This document shows, in pieces, positions 43,701-53,257 of a stretch of DNA of 64,000 nucleotides. The notes beneath the pieces are model-generated. The model was not told the origin of the DNA, did not search any database, and saw nothing but the letters and a program-made list of their open reading frames with translations. How positions within the stretch are numbered: position 1 is the stretch's first letter; each line of letters opens with the position of its first letter. Source of the stretch: Macrostomum hystrix (Eukaryota; Platyhelminthes; Macrostomidae); NCBI GenBank assembly GCA_950097015.1, contig CATNEN010000010.1, positions 2,868,501-2,932,500 of the forward strand, read 5' to 3'. A program made the translations under genes and the position numbers.

Positions 43701-43946
43701 TTTAGGGCTTGAATTAGGGATTTTCTCAGCTGCTGTTGATGCTTCTCTGTCACACGTTTTTTCTAGTATCATAGTCAGAGTCTGGAGCACTTTTTGCAGT
43801 TCTAACTGGCCTACATTTACTTCAGGTGGCTTCACATCATTGTTCCCTCCTGGTGGAGCTGACTGAGTTTGGTTGTCTCCTGCCTGTAGGTTCACTTGAG
43901 CTCCAGCACCATCAGGCGGCAGTGCCTCGTCACCCTCTCCGATCAT
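37746..43946 (-). CDS. Gypsy Gag-Pol polyprotein with a cold-shock-like domain
   Basis: An uninterrupted frame of 2066 codons, Gag and Pol fused without a shift. Approximate domains: capsid-like Gag 90-250; CCHC knuckle 332-345 (CNRCGAGDHRTADC); cold-shock-like domain 368-440 with RNP1-like GFGFI (380-384) and RNP2-like IFFHQS (393-398); protease with DSG at 475-477 and LLGID near 550; reverse transcriptase ~790-990 with YLDD at 925-928; RNase H ~1070-1205 (ILDCDSS, then RSDAAALQW); a ~240-residue hydrophilic linker; integrase with H1478, H1483, C1513, C1516 and catalytic D1545, D1604, E1640 (DD35E); a GPY-type module (VWLGPYKVVQ); and an acidic, proline-rich tail. No envelope frame follows. 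All catalytic residues I can check are present, so the protein may be functional although the element has lost its 3' LTR. Confidence 0.95.
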   Translation of the reverse strand: MIGEGDEALPPDGAGAQVNLQAGDNQTQSAPPGGNNDVKPPEVNVGQLELQKVLQTLTMILEKTCDREASTAAEKIPNSSPKLRPPPPFQPEMNFELWETQFLTYVDAHHVPTPQQPAVLLSMLAPECQEFIFNNSLHHESIQTALMRLKERFTDSGTEHKSFLELAAATQTNLESTQEFFDRLIRLSKTANRKKCDAEPLVRARFCYGLRDKALAERLILLGQENPSWTAEDLAKKAREIAGVKKLLSGETVPLVVRTAAPDRTAELEARVRELEKLLQQNQASSPAFQTESQLKGHANLNSTSDQGPQTHKMDSYRTQKSHQSRKMRRSCNRCGAGDHRTADCPQPLPFGGTGGGRPNTIVSQSQVMETGTITALKTGFGFIQPSQIPGSIFFHQSSLDNELQQLANRRQLVGTIVQFWRQTDPAHNRDKAIGVCRYPFPVRCDQTLTNEARVESSMFVQLEIGNDKYIACLDSGCNASVVGTKIKDQLIANDPINHKFVPARQYQAATAFNGTSSQILGTLHCEVKLGKKKQTHVFLVTVGQVSDLLLGIDFMRSFSVNLLVADGQVTVAGEPVPVIEGDKGVFQARRVTAACNVQLLPRSETMVPSRVSGADPGTQGVLGTKLFCRDSELFVAHSVDSVSTTNHVLVRLLNSSDQPSSISMGQEIASFRSLEHGDSISVTPVSEKDFSISSSEDLGAKLAKLPDPDPGIASWLTTQFKLNETTLSKNQLTVTLKLLNYFSSQISLSETDLGKTHVHEMTIELQESACRPIWQPSRRTTPSQKEFLDKHISQLVNQGIIEECDSEWSSPIVLVRKKDGSQRLCIDYRQVNKVIKPCTFPLPLIEESFDSLAESKIFSSLDLTAAYWQVGIRECDRDITAFSCPQGTFRWKVVPFGIKTAPANFAKLMHRVFRPLLMRVSLIYLDDIIIKARDNDEMIVHLALVLWQLKKANLKIKPAKCELFKDRVRFLGFVVSAQGIEADPAKIDAVKNWCKPSDKKQLLAFLGFANYYRKFVQRFSVIASPLYALAKGSSTFCWLEQHDKAFEELKANLCAPPILAYPDFSPSAGLFILDCDSSLEGVGGVLSQEGPGGQEHVVAYASKKFTQSQKNYCATMRELLGLVIMLEHFRTYLLDRKFLVRSDAAALQWLHTKKHSTGMLAQWLATIEVYDFSVSQTPLERLAENDFSVEHRAGVKHVNADVLSRNPRFRADHHDCPTCSQIEAFNEKFRSLEGQENQKDQEFVQVPVQLRATRTDTSSQTEPPPELCKTQPQSGSDSVVTKTEVTARDRHEADAEMMTTETQTEQPNVISRTSHIPLQQDSTCTLPSSATVLSYQPNEVSENQFALAPISQMSGEIGVNQGQHASRAGQVEQLEEDSDEDEMTQEAENIWARDAQESSTDLVRLIEAVAGNSPKLKKEEVQDCSREIRTLWAMFDELEVVDGLLIRVKPAKQGQIAKRLIIIPETADIDELVSCYHREINHCGTGKTVRALKQRFQITNLEVFVKGVIAECEICSRTKKSKRLNKEPLKPIQSGYPNQIVHADHAGPFPELDGSRYLLILVDNFSGFVEIIPVSDVSAETTATAILTEWVVRYGAMESLISDNGTAFVNKTIAELARLLEVDLSRITARRPQANGKAERTVQTIKAQIRAVCLEKRINWPFAAQLVGLSIRSTTAESTGWTPARLFFGRELTLQLDLKFNTPRQDRYNPDSYAHRLHKLLVEVPAIARQVRGKAQQRQKRNYDPNAIHSNFEIGELVWVLNPDHRGLDTAVWLGPYKVVQKISERNYRLIPEFARVNPLCQAPNPNHNIYNVDRIKRCIRKQTYQDVVDRFGLRVPAMIPPSRLGLLDDQSVGRADPSPGTTSESEEYHPCEKRASEISYSSEDEVRCPSYAAVSVVSARTEPPEPRRASSPEPQHILPTDPPRVTSPDSRRTLPPDSPPEALETSLVVMRPDEVPEVGAEVQILAEQGFEPQVIHSNSTIAAVNESISSKGLGDNSDTRPGASLNEDAVESSGAGQQAEDLVAPSEPASAGSTLSPVMTTRSGRQVRKPQRFLSRVVRFCTRR

Positions 43947-44498
43947 TTAGAGAAGCGGAATGAGAATAGGAAAAGAGGAGATGGAAGGTTAAAGGTGAAG
44001 GCAGACACAGAATTGTCTGGCAGAGAAAGAGGCCCCTACTCAAATTCTTGGAAACGCTGGCGAACGACCAAAATTTTATGTGCTAAACTCTGCCAGACGG
44101 GCCCTATACAAAAAATTATTTCTAAGCCTAAAAACGAGACAGCCTCACCAAGCCAGTACTGCCAGTGCCGCGGCGTGTTGAGCTCGTGGGGGTGTTGTCG
44201 CTCTGGCTGAGGACGTACAATTAACGTTGGACTTGCGGTCGGACACTGGTTAGGTCGTCTCTGATTGGTTGGCAGGTAATCAGCCAATTAGGTTGCTCCG
44301 ACTTCTAACTTCTAGCTTCTAGTATTCCAAACTAGGCAGTCACAGCTAGGCAAACAGGCAACTATGACGGTGCATATGCCCTTTAATTCGGCACTTGCTG
44401 TTGGTCAGGGTTAGACGCCGATGTTGATGTGTAGTCAGTAGCAGTGTAGAAGTGTAGTAGTGTAGCGGTAGCGGTAGCAATTTTGTTCTTGTCTTCGA

Positions 44499-44518
44499 GG
44501 TGGGACCCTCCAAATTTA
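44499..44518 (-). other. Primer-binding region of the gypsy element
   Basis: Immediately inside the 5' LTR the minus strand reads AAATTTGGAGGGTCCCACC, where a tRNA primer would anneal. The tRNA was not identified. Confidence 0.45.
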
Positions 44519-44830
44519 TGTGACGAATAAAGGTTAGTGTAGCGGTAATATCGTCGAATTATATTTGATATAAATGTGTATATATATTTCCAAAGTAATC
44601 TCGATGCTCACACGCTCGACACAAGGCAGGGTAGAGCAGAAAAATATACATACGTTGCTTTTTAAAAAGGACAGCTAATTCTTAGAATGATACAATATAA
44701 CAATAATTAGTAAAAATGCTTAGCATATAAATAATAATCTTGTCAGCAACTTGTAATGTAGCGAATTACTATAAAATAAATAAGCAATTAAACTACCAAT
44801 TAAACTACAATTAAAGGTTACACCGTCACA
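44519..44830 (-). repeat. 5' LTR of the gypsy element
   Basis: 312 bp with a 7-bp inverted terminal repeat (TGTGACG/CGTCACA), starting (minus strand) TGTGACGGTGTAACC. Confidence 0.75.
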
Positions 44831-45023
44831 ATTGCCTATGCTCTTAGTGGGGTGCCTATTACAGGAGTTAGGTTGGGTGAAATATGCTAAATGGTTGGGT
44901 GAAAAAAATTGGCATTTCATTCTCATGCCTATACTGCATCTACTCTATATCTATTCGGTATTCATATTCAGTATTCATTATAATATTCATTAGTTGGATT
45001 TGGAAAATCTTGGATTCATTTCA

Positions 45024-46296
45024 TCTATAATATATATAAAAGTGAAAACTCTGTCTGTGTGTGTGTGTGTCTGTCTGTGTGTGTGCAACCTTTTGTCTTT
45101 ATAGACGCCGAAACCGCTCAACCAAATCGCACCAAACTTTGCACATACCTAAAACCACCTACGCTGAGTGCAATAGGCTACTCAAATTCCCGAAAAATCA
45201 TTTCCTTCCTGCTCAAAAGTGCAAAAAACTGCTCAAAAATCGTCAAAAAATCACTCAATTCGACATATCGTCGCCCCACTTTGTCAGATTTTCTCCAAAT
45301 TTGATCCACTTACACTTTACATGTTTTCCAACAATGCTGTCAATTTTGAACATCTCTACTCAATCCAGAGCAAAGCTGCATCATCTCAAAGTGAGTCACT
45401 TTTTGTTTTCCGAGGACAGCCACCCCAACTCCCCTCCGCCACTCTGCGGGCCAAATTTTATTACAGCCACCCCCTCCCTTCCCCGGGCGCCGAAGCCCCA
45501 GACTGTACATTGAATTTCAAGCCGTGAATGTACACAGCCCAAACCCCTAGACTGTCTACTGGCCCCCAAGCAGCACTGAGACTGAGTGCGGTGAGTGCGG
45601 TGGCGTCCCAGTGCGCAGGGCTCTCCGGTCGATATTTCTCTCCAGCCAGCCTGGGATAGAAGAAAGAGAGAGGCTGGCGTTGACTGGCTGTCAGAGAGGG
45701 CAATTCTGTGTCCTAGAAATGATGCCGCCAACGAAATTAACTACCAACTGCTTCAGGAGTTGCCAGGTGCAGTTTTCACCTACAAGTCAATTGATACAAC
45801 GTTGACTGATGACACCGCTGTGGAGTATCCTGTTGAGTTTCTGAACTCTCTAGATCCTCCTGGAACTCCATCGCACAACTTGCAGCTGAAAGTTGGGGCA
45901 CCAATTATGCTCCTCCGCAACCTGAATGTGCCAAGGCTGTGTAACGGCACCAGACTGATAGTCAGGCGGCTCTTCCCACACGTGATTGAGGCCACGATAA
46001 TGACTGGATCTGGCAGAGGAGAGTCTGTGTTCGTTCCCCGGATTCCAATTATCCCCACGGACCTGCCATTTCAGTTCAAGCGACTGCAGTTCCCTGTGAG
46101 AGTGTGCTTTGCGATGACTATTAACAAGGCTCAGGGACAGTCGCTGAAGGTGGCTGGCATCAACCTGGAGACTCCTTGCTTCTCGCATGGGCAGCTTTAT
46201 GTCGCCTGCTCCCGTGTTGGAACTCCAGCTGGCCTATTCATTTTCGCACCAAGGGGAAGAACGAAGAATGTGGTGTATGCCCAGGCCTTGAAGTGA
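45024..46296 (+). mobile_element. Internally deleted Helitron
   Basis: At 45024 the sequence A|TCTATAATATATATAAAAG, then a TCTGTCTGTGTG run and TTTATAGACGCCGAAACCGC, fits the conserved 5' end of animal Helitrons (insertion after A, start TC). About 600 bp further it continues as the C-terminal part of the Pif1-like helicase. The Rep domain and most of the helicase are missing. A 3' hairpin with a CTRR end was not found, so the right limit given is only the end of coding. Confidence 0.65.
45595..46296 (+). pseudogene. Helitron Pif1-like helicase, C-terminal fragment
   Basis: From about residue 25 (LSERAILCPRNDAANEINYQ) the frame follows the last third of Helitron helicases. GAPIMLLRNLNVPRLCNGTR is followed by the SF1 motif V region TINKAQGQSL and motif VI LYVACSRV, ending AQALK. 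Walker A and B motifs are absent, so it cannot be an active helicase. The first methionine is not a genuine start. Confidence 0.85.
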
Positions 46297-46448
46297 CTCG
46301 CAAGCAATTAATAGAAAAGTAGTCACGAATTGACCTTGACCTGTCTAACTCTGAACTCTGAAACAGTTAAATTTTGTTTCTTTGACATTGTTATTGTTAT
46401 GTCATGGCTATTTTCCTTATGTCTACGCGTGTACATGCATACTGTATA

Positions 46449-46706
46449 CAGAGGCAGATTTAGGGGGGGGCGGGGGGGCAGTCGCCCCCCTAAATTTTAA
46501 TCATGGGAATAAGATGCCCCCACCATGCACCCCCCACCTTTTCGGCCGCTGGCGCCCCTTTTTCAGCCGCTGGCTCCCGTTTTTCAGCCGCTGGCGCCCT
46601 TTCTTGGCTCCTGGCGCCCTTTTTCGGCCGCTGGCACCCCCTCTGTGATTCTCATGGCGCTCCCCTGACAGACCGCCCCAAAACAAAATTCCTGGATCTG
46701 CCACTG
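46449..46706. mobile_element. hAT-type MITE with 8-bp target duplication
   Basis: Terminal inverted repeats CAGAGGCAGATTTAGG (left) and CAGTGGCAGATCCAGG (right, reverse complement) enclose 258 bp. ACTGTATA is present at both flanks (46441-46448, 46707-46714), the 8-bp duplication made by hAT transposases. Inside are G/C-runs and four to five ~27-bp GCCGCTGGCGCCC-type repeats. No coding capacity. Confidence 0.85.
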
Positions 46707-46714
46707 ACTGTATA

Positions 46715-48685
46715 GAGGAGTGGCTAAGAGACATGTTTCTAAAGAAGTAATCAAGAGGGGGCTGTTTGGACAAACTTTTCACTTATTTTTTACTTAAAAC
46801 GCCCTTAAACAAACTCTTCACTTTTCATTAATGCAGTAAATAAATAAATGGTGACCTTCACTATAAAGTTAATACAGAGACGTGAATTGCTTACTGCTTT
46901 GCTTTAAATTTCTGCCCCCAAAAAACAACGGGCCAAAAAAGCTAGTTTCATCTATAAATAATAATGCTTACAATTCATGCATACCGATATCTGATACTAA
47001 TATGTGCTATGGGCATGGGCCTTGATACCTAATACACAAGTGTCAAGTGACAACACTGTCTATTTTAATTAACTTAAACTTTTTAGCTAATTTCTTTTTG
47101 CTTGGTGTACTAGACAGTTTTTATCAAAGTAGACCTAAGAGTAGCACACAATTGCCAATATTTAATTGACTTTATAAACAAAACTTTAAGGTAGAAAATT
47201 TATTAAGGTAATGTATCATCAACCAAACAAGAATGTGTATTTTTTAACTTCAAACCTAAGCTAGGCCTACAGATTTTCTATTTAAGATAGGCCTATGATA
47301 AACCAAAAGCCAAGTTATAGAAAACAGTTACATCTTTCTAAAAAGTATCTGCTTTTGCTATTTTGTCAAATAGAAAAAGTTATTCCTGCTTTTTATCTAA
47401 AACTGTACAATAATTTTCAATTTTCATGTATCTTCAAACCAAACAGAGAATTTGATGTTTGGTTTTACAATTTGACTGAGTGGTTTAATCTTATCTTAAG
47501 GAGTGAACTATCATGAATTATGTCATTTGAAAGCATTTTTCATGCTCTATAAATAACTACATTTATGGTCATTTAATTGGCAAGCAACCACATACAATCT
47601 TCATCTAAAGTATATACAGAAAAAATGATGTTAAAAAGTATGCTTTTGCAATAAAAATTTCTACTGAAACATCAATATCTTTCTTTCCTCTTTATGCTTC
47701 ATTGCACACGCCTCAGCTTGTAGATAATTTCTTCAACTTTCAAATTAGTTGTTCTGTGAAACACAATAGCTTGTTTCTGTCTTACACAAGACCAAGGAAG
47801 GAGTCAAAATTCTTGTTTGTTTTGAAGATAGACTGTTTGGTTGATGATACATTACCCTATAAATAGTCAATGATCATGGATCAATCATGATGCATATAAT
47901 AATTATTTACATCCTTATAGATACATGCATCAATTATTGTATGTTTTATAAGCACTTTATTATTGTAAGAAGCACAATTTTTAAATAAGTCATGATTATA
48001 TATAAAATATCATATATTTCATGATTGAAAATGATAGGCTACCATAAAAACAATAGAACTTAGAGTAGTGCCTGTTCTACAGAACTTTAAAAAAGCAACT
48101 TTTTCTTATATTTACATTTGCTGTTTAAAGTTTAATTGCCAATGCTAGCCATGGTAATCAACTTTAGCACTTATTGTAGACAAGTTTTGTTGCCAAATGT
48201 TTTCTTTTCCACAAAAACATTACATTTGATGTATTCCCTTCTTTGATCTAGATGAAAACATGTAAGTTAGCCATATTAAAGCACAAATACTATGTAATAT
48301 TCAACCATAAAATGTATATTAATTGAAAGCAGTAACAAATAAACTCTAGACTTTTGATTGTTTGTTTAATTGAATTCTAATTTGTTTAGCTAAATGCTCA
48401 AAAAATTGAAATCTAGAGCTCTTGCTCTACATAACTTAATAACACAGGTCAATGGCTGTGTTTATGTAGTTTAAAAAAGAGTTTTAGTCTATAAAGTATC
48501 TTCCTTTTATGTAGTCATAAAATGCTTGTAACTTTGCTTAACTTAGCCAAGTTCGACACAGATTATATCTCAGATGATAAATTGTCTCATTAAATTTCAG
48601 TGGACAATACTGAGACTTAGTCCAGCAAGCTGAAATCACAGATTAACCTAGATTGTGATAAGAACAGGCATTCCGAGCCAATAGA
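46715..48685. other. AT-rich upstream region of TMEM243
   Basis: No gene. It contains the MITE at 47207-47856. The promoter of TMEM243 should lie in its last few hundred bases; no clear core element is seen. Confidence 0.5.
47207..47856. mobile_element. MITE with 23-bp perfect terminal inverted repeats
   Basis: GGTAATGTATCATCAACC starts at 47207. Its exact complement ends at 47856, and 23 bp match at each end. The interior is AT-rich and non-coding. The flanks show no certain target duplication (TTAA occurs only on the left). Superfamily unknown. Confidence 0.65.
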
Positions 48686-49606
48686 ATGAGTGGCAGTGGC
48701 CGCTATGAGCCAATAGAGCGGCCATTGTTTGGGGAGTCGCGGGCGGCCGACAGCCTACTGCACTATGCCATCGCCTGTGTGCTCAGCCTGTCTGTCCTGC
48801 TCACCCTGGTATTTGCATTCGTCTTTCCCAAGTGGCCACCGCGTGGTGTCAATATCATGTTTGCTGGGTGCATAGTCATGCTGGCCGCCTCACACCTGCT
48901 GCTTGTAAGTGGGAGAGATTCTAATAGAATCAAACTGAATCTATCTATAGACACAACACAATGCTTTGATTGGCATTGAATTACTGATTGCTCAAGCTCT
49001 AAGGGTGAGCCAGTGGCTCTGTTGTGGTTTAGAGACTGACCAATCTCAGGTGAAAGAATAATTTTGTAACTATCAAAGACTACATGTAAAAATACTATAA
49101 TAAAGGAGCAGAGCAGACCTATACTGAACCAAACTCAAAGCACTGATTGGGCTTGTTTTCCAGGAAACTTTTAGCCCTTAGAGCTTCGGACTTCTAACCT
49201 AGAGGGGTCTGAGGTTCGAATCTTGGGCCTGGGAAAAAACTAGTATCCCTACCTGTACCTGTGCAAGCGAGTCAATTGCCTATCGTTTTAATTCAGCAAG
49301 ATTTGTATAGATATCAGCATCAGCTGGAGTACATTGCCCTCTAGTCCATGGACTGAATAGTTGTACGCAGCCTTTAAAAGCGCTGCACAATATCTGTGGC
49401 TGTGCAACTGGCTGTAAAACTGGGCTATGTGTAATCACTATGCTCGAATCTCTATTCTATGATTTCTCTACTCATTAAACATTGACCAGGTGTATTGGTA
49501 CCGTCAGGGCGACCTGGAGCCCCGGTTTCGCCGGCTCATCTACTTCAACTCTCTGGTCATCTTCCTGCTTTGCGTGTGCGCTAACTTGTACTTTCACAAT
49601 GTGTGA
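48686..49606 (+). CDS. TMEM243: TMEM243 orthologue, two exons
   Basis: Exon 1 is 48686-48904 (donor CTT|GTAAGT, phase 0). Exon 2 is 49490-49606 (acceptor TTGACCAG). Together they give 111 residues; vertebrate TMEM243 is about 118. Diagnostic blocks are RPLFGES near the N-terminus, LVFAFVFPKWPPRGVNIMF, and VYWYRQGDLEPRFRRLIYF followed by CVCANLYFHNV at the C-terminus, all typical of the DUF2678/TMEM243 family. Three to four hydrophobic segments (about 27-47, 54-75, 90-108) make it a small multi-pass membrane protein of unknown biochemical role. The intron is 585 bp and carries an old SINE. A poly(A) signal follows 340 bp after the stop. It is one of only two confident host genes in the window, and the codons are GC-rich compared with the flanking AT-rich DNA. 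Confidence 0.93.
49171..49400 (+). mobile_element. Degenerate tRNA-derived SINE in TMEM243 intron
   Basis: A tRNA-like head (TAGAGCTTCGGACTTCTAAC, then a B-box-like GAGGTTCGAATC) is followed by a body that shares ATCAGCATCAGCTGG with the better-preserved copy at 50727-50944. Confidence 0.6.
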
Positions 49607-49944
49607 AACTGCAGCCCCGCTTTGAGCAGTGCCGATTTGTCGAGACAAATGCCGAATATTATTTGTAAAAAAAATTTTATCTTGGATTTCGTGCTCCTTC
49701 CATTGCGAGCTCATATTTATTCAGTACAATTTTGTGATTCGTTTTCTTTTTTTGCATGCCTGCTCCCGTATGTGCTACTTTCAATAACTCAGTAGTAATA
49801 CTTGTGTGTCTATATTATTTTATGTGAAAAACTGAAAATGAAGAAATATGAAAAAATCGTGTAAAGTTACATGATATGAGCATTTCCTCTCCCCTATACA
49901 TTTCCAGACAGAGAGAAGTTTAAAAAATCTCATAAATTCTTGAC

Positions 49945-49950
49945 AATAAA
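49945..49950 (+). terminator. Candidate poly(A) signal of TMEM243
   Basis: AATAAA, 338 bp after the stop codon, followed by a TTTTTTT-rich stretch. Confidence 0.5.
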
Positions 49951-50726
49951 ATGTTGTTAAAATGTTTTTTTTCTGAGCCATCGGTGACAACCAAATAGAT
50001 TACAGTTTGTCTGTGTTCGTGCTCAACTATCCAGACTCAGCCCTGTTATAGATTAGTACATTTTTGCGCTGCCTTCAATGCTATTTTATAAGTCGTCCTT
50101 TGTCAAGCAAGTTTTTATATGTGTAGAATTAAAAATACACCCAGAGTTGCCTGAAAGTAACACACATTTTTTGCACTCGATGCTAATACAGAAGTTAAAA
50201 CCTAGCCATTGTCTTTTCATTCCTGATTGCCGTGCCAACTGCCCCGTACAATCATTCCACTTCTACTAATAGTAATAGTTTTGGTGTTAATAATTATTTC
50301 GATTTTTATTAGTAGCTTGGTTAAGTATTATGTTATTATTCACAGCTAAGTCTTAGATATGGCAAACACGGGTTTATTCTGTTGAACAGAAGTCTATTTT
50401 AACCGAATGAGAGAGGCCTGATATAAACTTTTTTATCTGCTTTGATAAATATCTTATGAAGGTAACCTAGAAGGGGACATTGTTGTAATGGGACACTTAG
50501 TTTGACATATTTCTGTTCAAACTTCGAAGCGAAGAATTTCGAATTCCACGATATTTCTAAAGGGTGTAACAACTTGTCTTTAATATTATCCAGTGTGTCT
50601 GAGACAGCCTGACAAACCTTTGAAATGGTTTACTGTTCATCCTATCATCGCTACATCTTTCTGCGACAGTTAGCACACCTCAGCTGAGAAGTTGTGGACA
50701 TACAATTTATTTAGATTAAATGTATG

Positions 50727-50944
50727 TTAGTTAGGGCGTCGGACTAACGACTTAAAGGTCGGGGGTTCGATTCCCGACTCCACTGAAACAATTTGTGTCC
50801 TTTAGCAAGACACTTAACTCTGCATTGCTTCAGTTCACCCAGCTGTTGAATGGGTACCAGCATCAGCTGGGATAATTGAATGTGGGTGTGGCGTCATCTG
50901 GCCCGATTGGGGCAGGTGTAATCAATTATTATTATTTATTAATT
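50727..50944 (+). mobile_element. tRNA-derived SINE
   Basis: The head has A-box-like TTAGGGCGTCGGACTAACG and B-box GGGTTCGATTCC. A central segment (GTGTCCTTTAGCAAGACACT ... GAATGGGTACCAGCATCAGC) is of the kind conserved between SINE families of many animals. The tail is ATT/TTA repeats. Lack of a complete cloverleaf and the long body exclude a tRNA gene. Confidence 0.75.
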
Positions 50945-51140
50945 AGATAGTGTTTTACATCTGTGTGGTCTCAAAGAATTTACTAAGATGAGTGAGTTGG
51001 GGCCATATTTCAAAAACAATACTTAGTAAGCAAAAAATGTGACCCAGCTAGGCCAATGAGAATTTCAAAGCTGAATTCTTAACTAACAGAAGAAAAAAAG
51101 TAAAAAAATACCCGATTCAGAGTTGTCCCTGTGTCCACAG

Positions 51141-51313
51141 GTGCAGAATTTCGGTGCTGCATGCTCACACATCCTCAACTTTGCTGAGTTTGTCCAGGCA
51201 GTGCTGAAATTTCACACCCACTCTCGCTCGGCAAGATGCTTGCTTGAAAGAAGCCAACACACTACACTCGGTGCGACAGGACACACGGGCCGGCACATAG
51301 TAGGTACCTCTAG
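51141..51313 (+). CDS. Possible isolated exon, unrecognised
   Basis: Open frame (VQNFGAACSHILNFAEFVQA ...) between a good acceptor (TGTGTCCACAG) and a good donor (AG|GTAAGT). No domain is recognised and no partner exon is joined. It may be an upstream exon of the gene at 58544 or chance. Confidence 0.2.
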
Positions 51314-51529
51314 GTAAGTGGAGGCATTTTCACTTTCCATGAGTTTCGCCCTTGGTCCCGCTCGCCAATGTTGACTCTTAGCTCGCTTTTGACATCACGA
51401 CCGATATATGTGCCAGTGCAAATAAGTGCGCCGGCGAGAGCTGGGCAAACTGTTGTGCGACATCCTATAGTTGCAAGATCCTAGTATTCACATTTCCTAA
51501 TATTTTCGTGAAGGGTTTGACTCACTCAA

Positions 51530-51905
51530 GGACCACATGGGTAGTGCCCGACTCACTCAAGGGCCACTTGGGTAGTGCCCGACTCACTCAAGGACCAGAT
51601 GGGGTAGTGCCCGACTCACTGAAGGACCAGATGGGTAGTGCCCGACTCACTGAAGGACCAGATGGGTAGTGCCCGACTCACTGAAGGACCAGATGGGTAG
51701 TGCCCGACTCACTCAAGGACCAGATGGGTAGTGCCCGACTCACTCAAGGGCCACTTGGGTAGTGCCCGACTCACTCAAGGACCAGATGGGTAGTGCCCAA
51801 CTCACTCAAGGACCAGATGGGTAGTGCCCAACTCACTCAAGGACCAGATGGGTAGTGCCCGACTCACTCAAGGACCAGATGAGTAGTGCCCGACTGACTG
51901 AGGGA
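51530..51905. repeat. 31-bp minisatellite, about 12 copies
   Basis: The unit contains GGGTAGTGCCCGACTCACTC. Confidence 0.9.
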
Positions 51906-53257
51906 CTCAAAGTGAAGACTTCGTTAATCACACCGTTGTTGGCACCGTAAAGCTATCGGTATGGCCTGCCAATGCTGCATGAAGCTGTCGGCTTGGCCCA
52001 TAGGCTGAGGAGGCAGCATCCGCGCTGAACCAATGGGCGGGCCCGGAGGCACACCGTCAGCCGAAGCTCTTGCCGCAGACTCTTGCATCCTATAAGCTGT
52101 GTCCCTGTGAGCAGTCGTTGTAAATCAGTAAAAATGAGGAGTCTACTGTGTTAGCCTCGACTTCCGCGTATGCTTGGACGATCGAGTTCAGAAGCATCTT
52201 TATTTGGGATTCTAAACTTTTCTTAGCAGAATTAGAACGGGTTTATTAAGCCGCGCAAGCAGAGATACCAGAGGCTAGTAGAGTTAATCCTCTATCCGCG
52301 GTCGGATTATGCATCAGATTAACTGCGGTCTGACAGCAGGATCCTTGTCTCTAAAGTGTTTGCTAGCTGCAAGAAACAGTCCCGTGCTGCTGCTGCTGCT
52401 GCTGGCAAGTAAGTAATCAAAATTTCTTTTGTCTGCGTACGCGTCCACATTGAGACGTCTCAAAATGATGAGCTGAACTAATGCCTGGCAAAGCGGAGCA
52501 GCCGAACAAAGAAAAGGAAAAAGGGAGGCATGTTAAAGCAGTTCGCTGGAGTGAGTGAGCAGACTAGGTGAGCCTGAGAATGGAGCATCTTGCGGTAGCC
52601 GAGTGTTGGGAAGCGGCAGCGATGACACCTAATTACTGTCGATGCCTCAGCTTCATCTGCACGGCAACTGAAACCGCTGCCATTCTGCATAGCTGAGTGA
52701 GTGCGCCTCTGTAGAGTGGAACTCTTTAGAGTGAGTGCCAAGTTCTGGCAGTCAAAGAATGTCCTGACAATGCGACCTCCCTAGTCTTTTCATCCATCCC
52801 CCGCAGCCTCCTCTCTTTGGCCACTTCTTCTCTTCTTCCAGCTCTTTAACACGTTGGATGAGTTTTGATTCTTTCATGACTGCCGATGACTAAAAGACTG
52901 CCAAACTCTGGCCCACGCTCAATGCTGAGGAGCAAATGCGGGCATTGGGCTGAGCTGGCCGCTCCGGTAGCTGCTGGGTCCTCGGCTACCCAAGGCGGAG
53001 TCATTAATGAGGCTTGTTGTAAGCTACTAGGCGCTCAGCGAGTGCACATTCTTCTTCTTTATATTGCTTCAAAGACTTCGGCCGGCACACTGCAGACGCT
53101 GCTGCTTCGGGACTACGTACGTGTTGTCCTTGTTGCGCAGTGGACAATTTTCTTTTAAGCTCTTTAGTTGCTTTGTTTTCTCAGAGCTGGCCTTATCGTG
53201 CTAAACTTATGGGAATCTAGGTCGCCACTTACCTCTTCATCTCTTCTGCTTTTAATG
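51906..53257. other. No supported gene
   Basis: Several short chance frames and a (CTG)n tract near 52390-52405. Confidence 0.45.

Larger units (their letters stand above)
36483..44830 (-). mobile_element. Ty3/gypsy LTR retrotransposon with intact Gag-Pol
   Basis: The 5' LTR at 44519-44830 begins TGTGACG and ends CGTCACA. The 3' LTR is reduced to its first 15 bp (36483-36497), directly after a purine tract on the minus strand. Between them lies one uninterrupted polyprotein frame (37746-43946) and a 1.2-kb 3' untranslated region with a minisatellite. No target duplication is found across the fused structure. Confidence 0.85.

Noticed and set aside
45059-45513. 150-codon plus-strand frame starting MCVSVCVC
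   Set aside because: It is the GT-rich 5' terminal sequence of the Helitron, not a gene.
50727-50800. tRNA gene
   Set aside because: A and B boxes are present but no complete cloverleaf; a long conserved body and ATT tail make it a SINE.
51530-51905. CRISPR-like array
   Set aside because: Units are contiguous with no unique spacers; animal genome context; it is a minisatellite.
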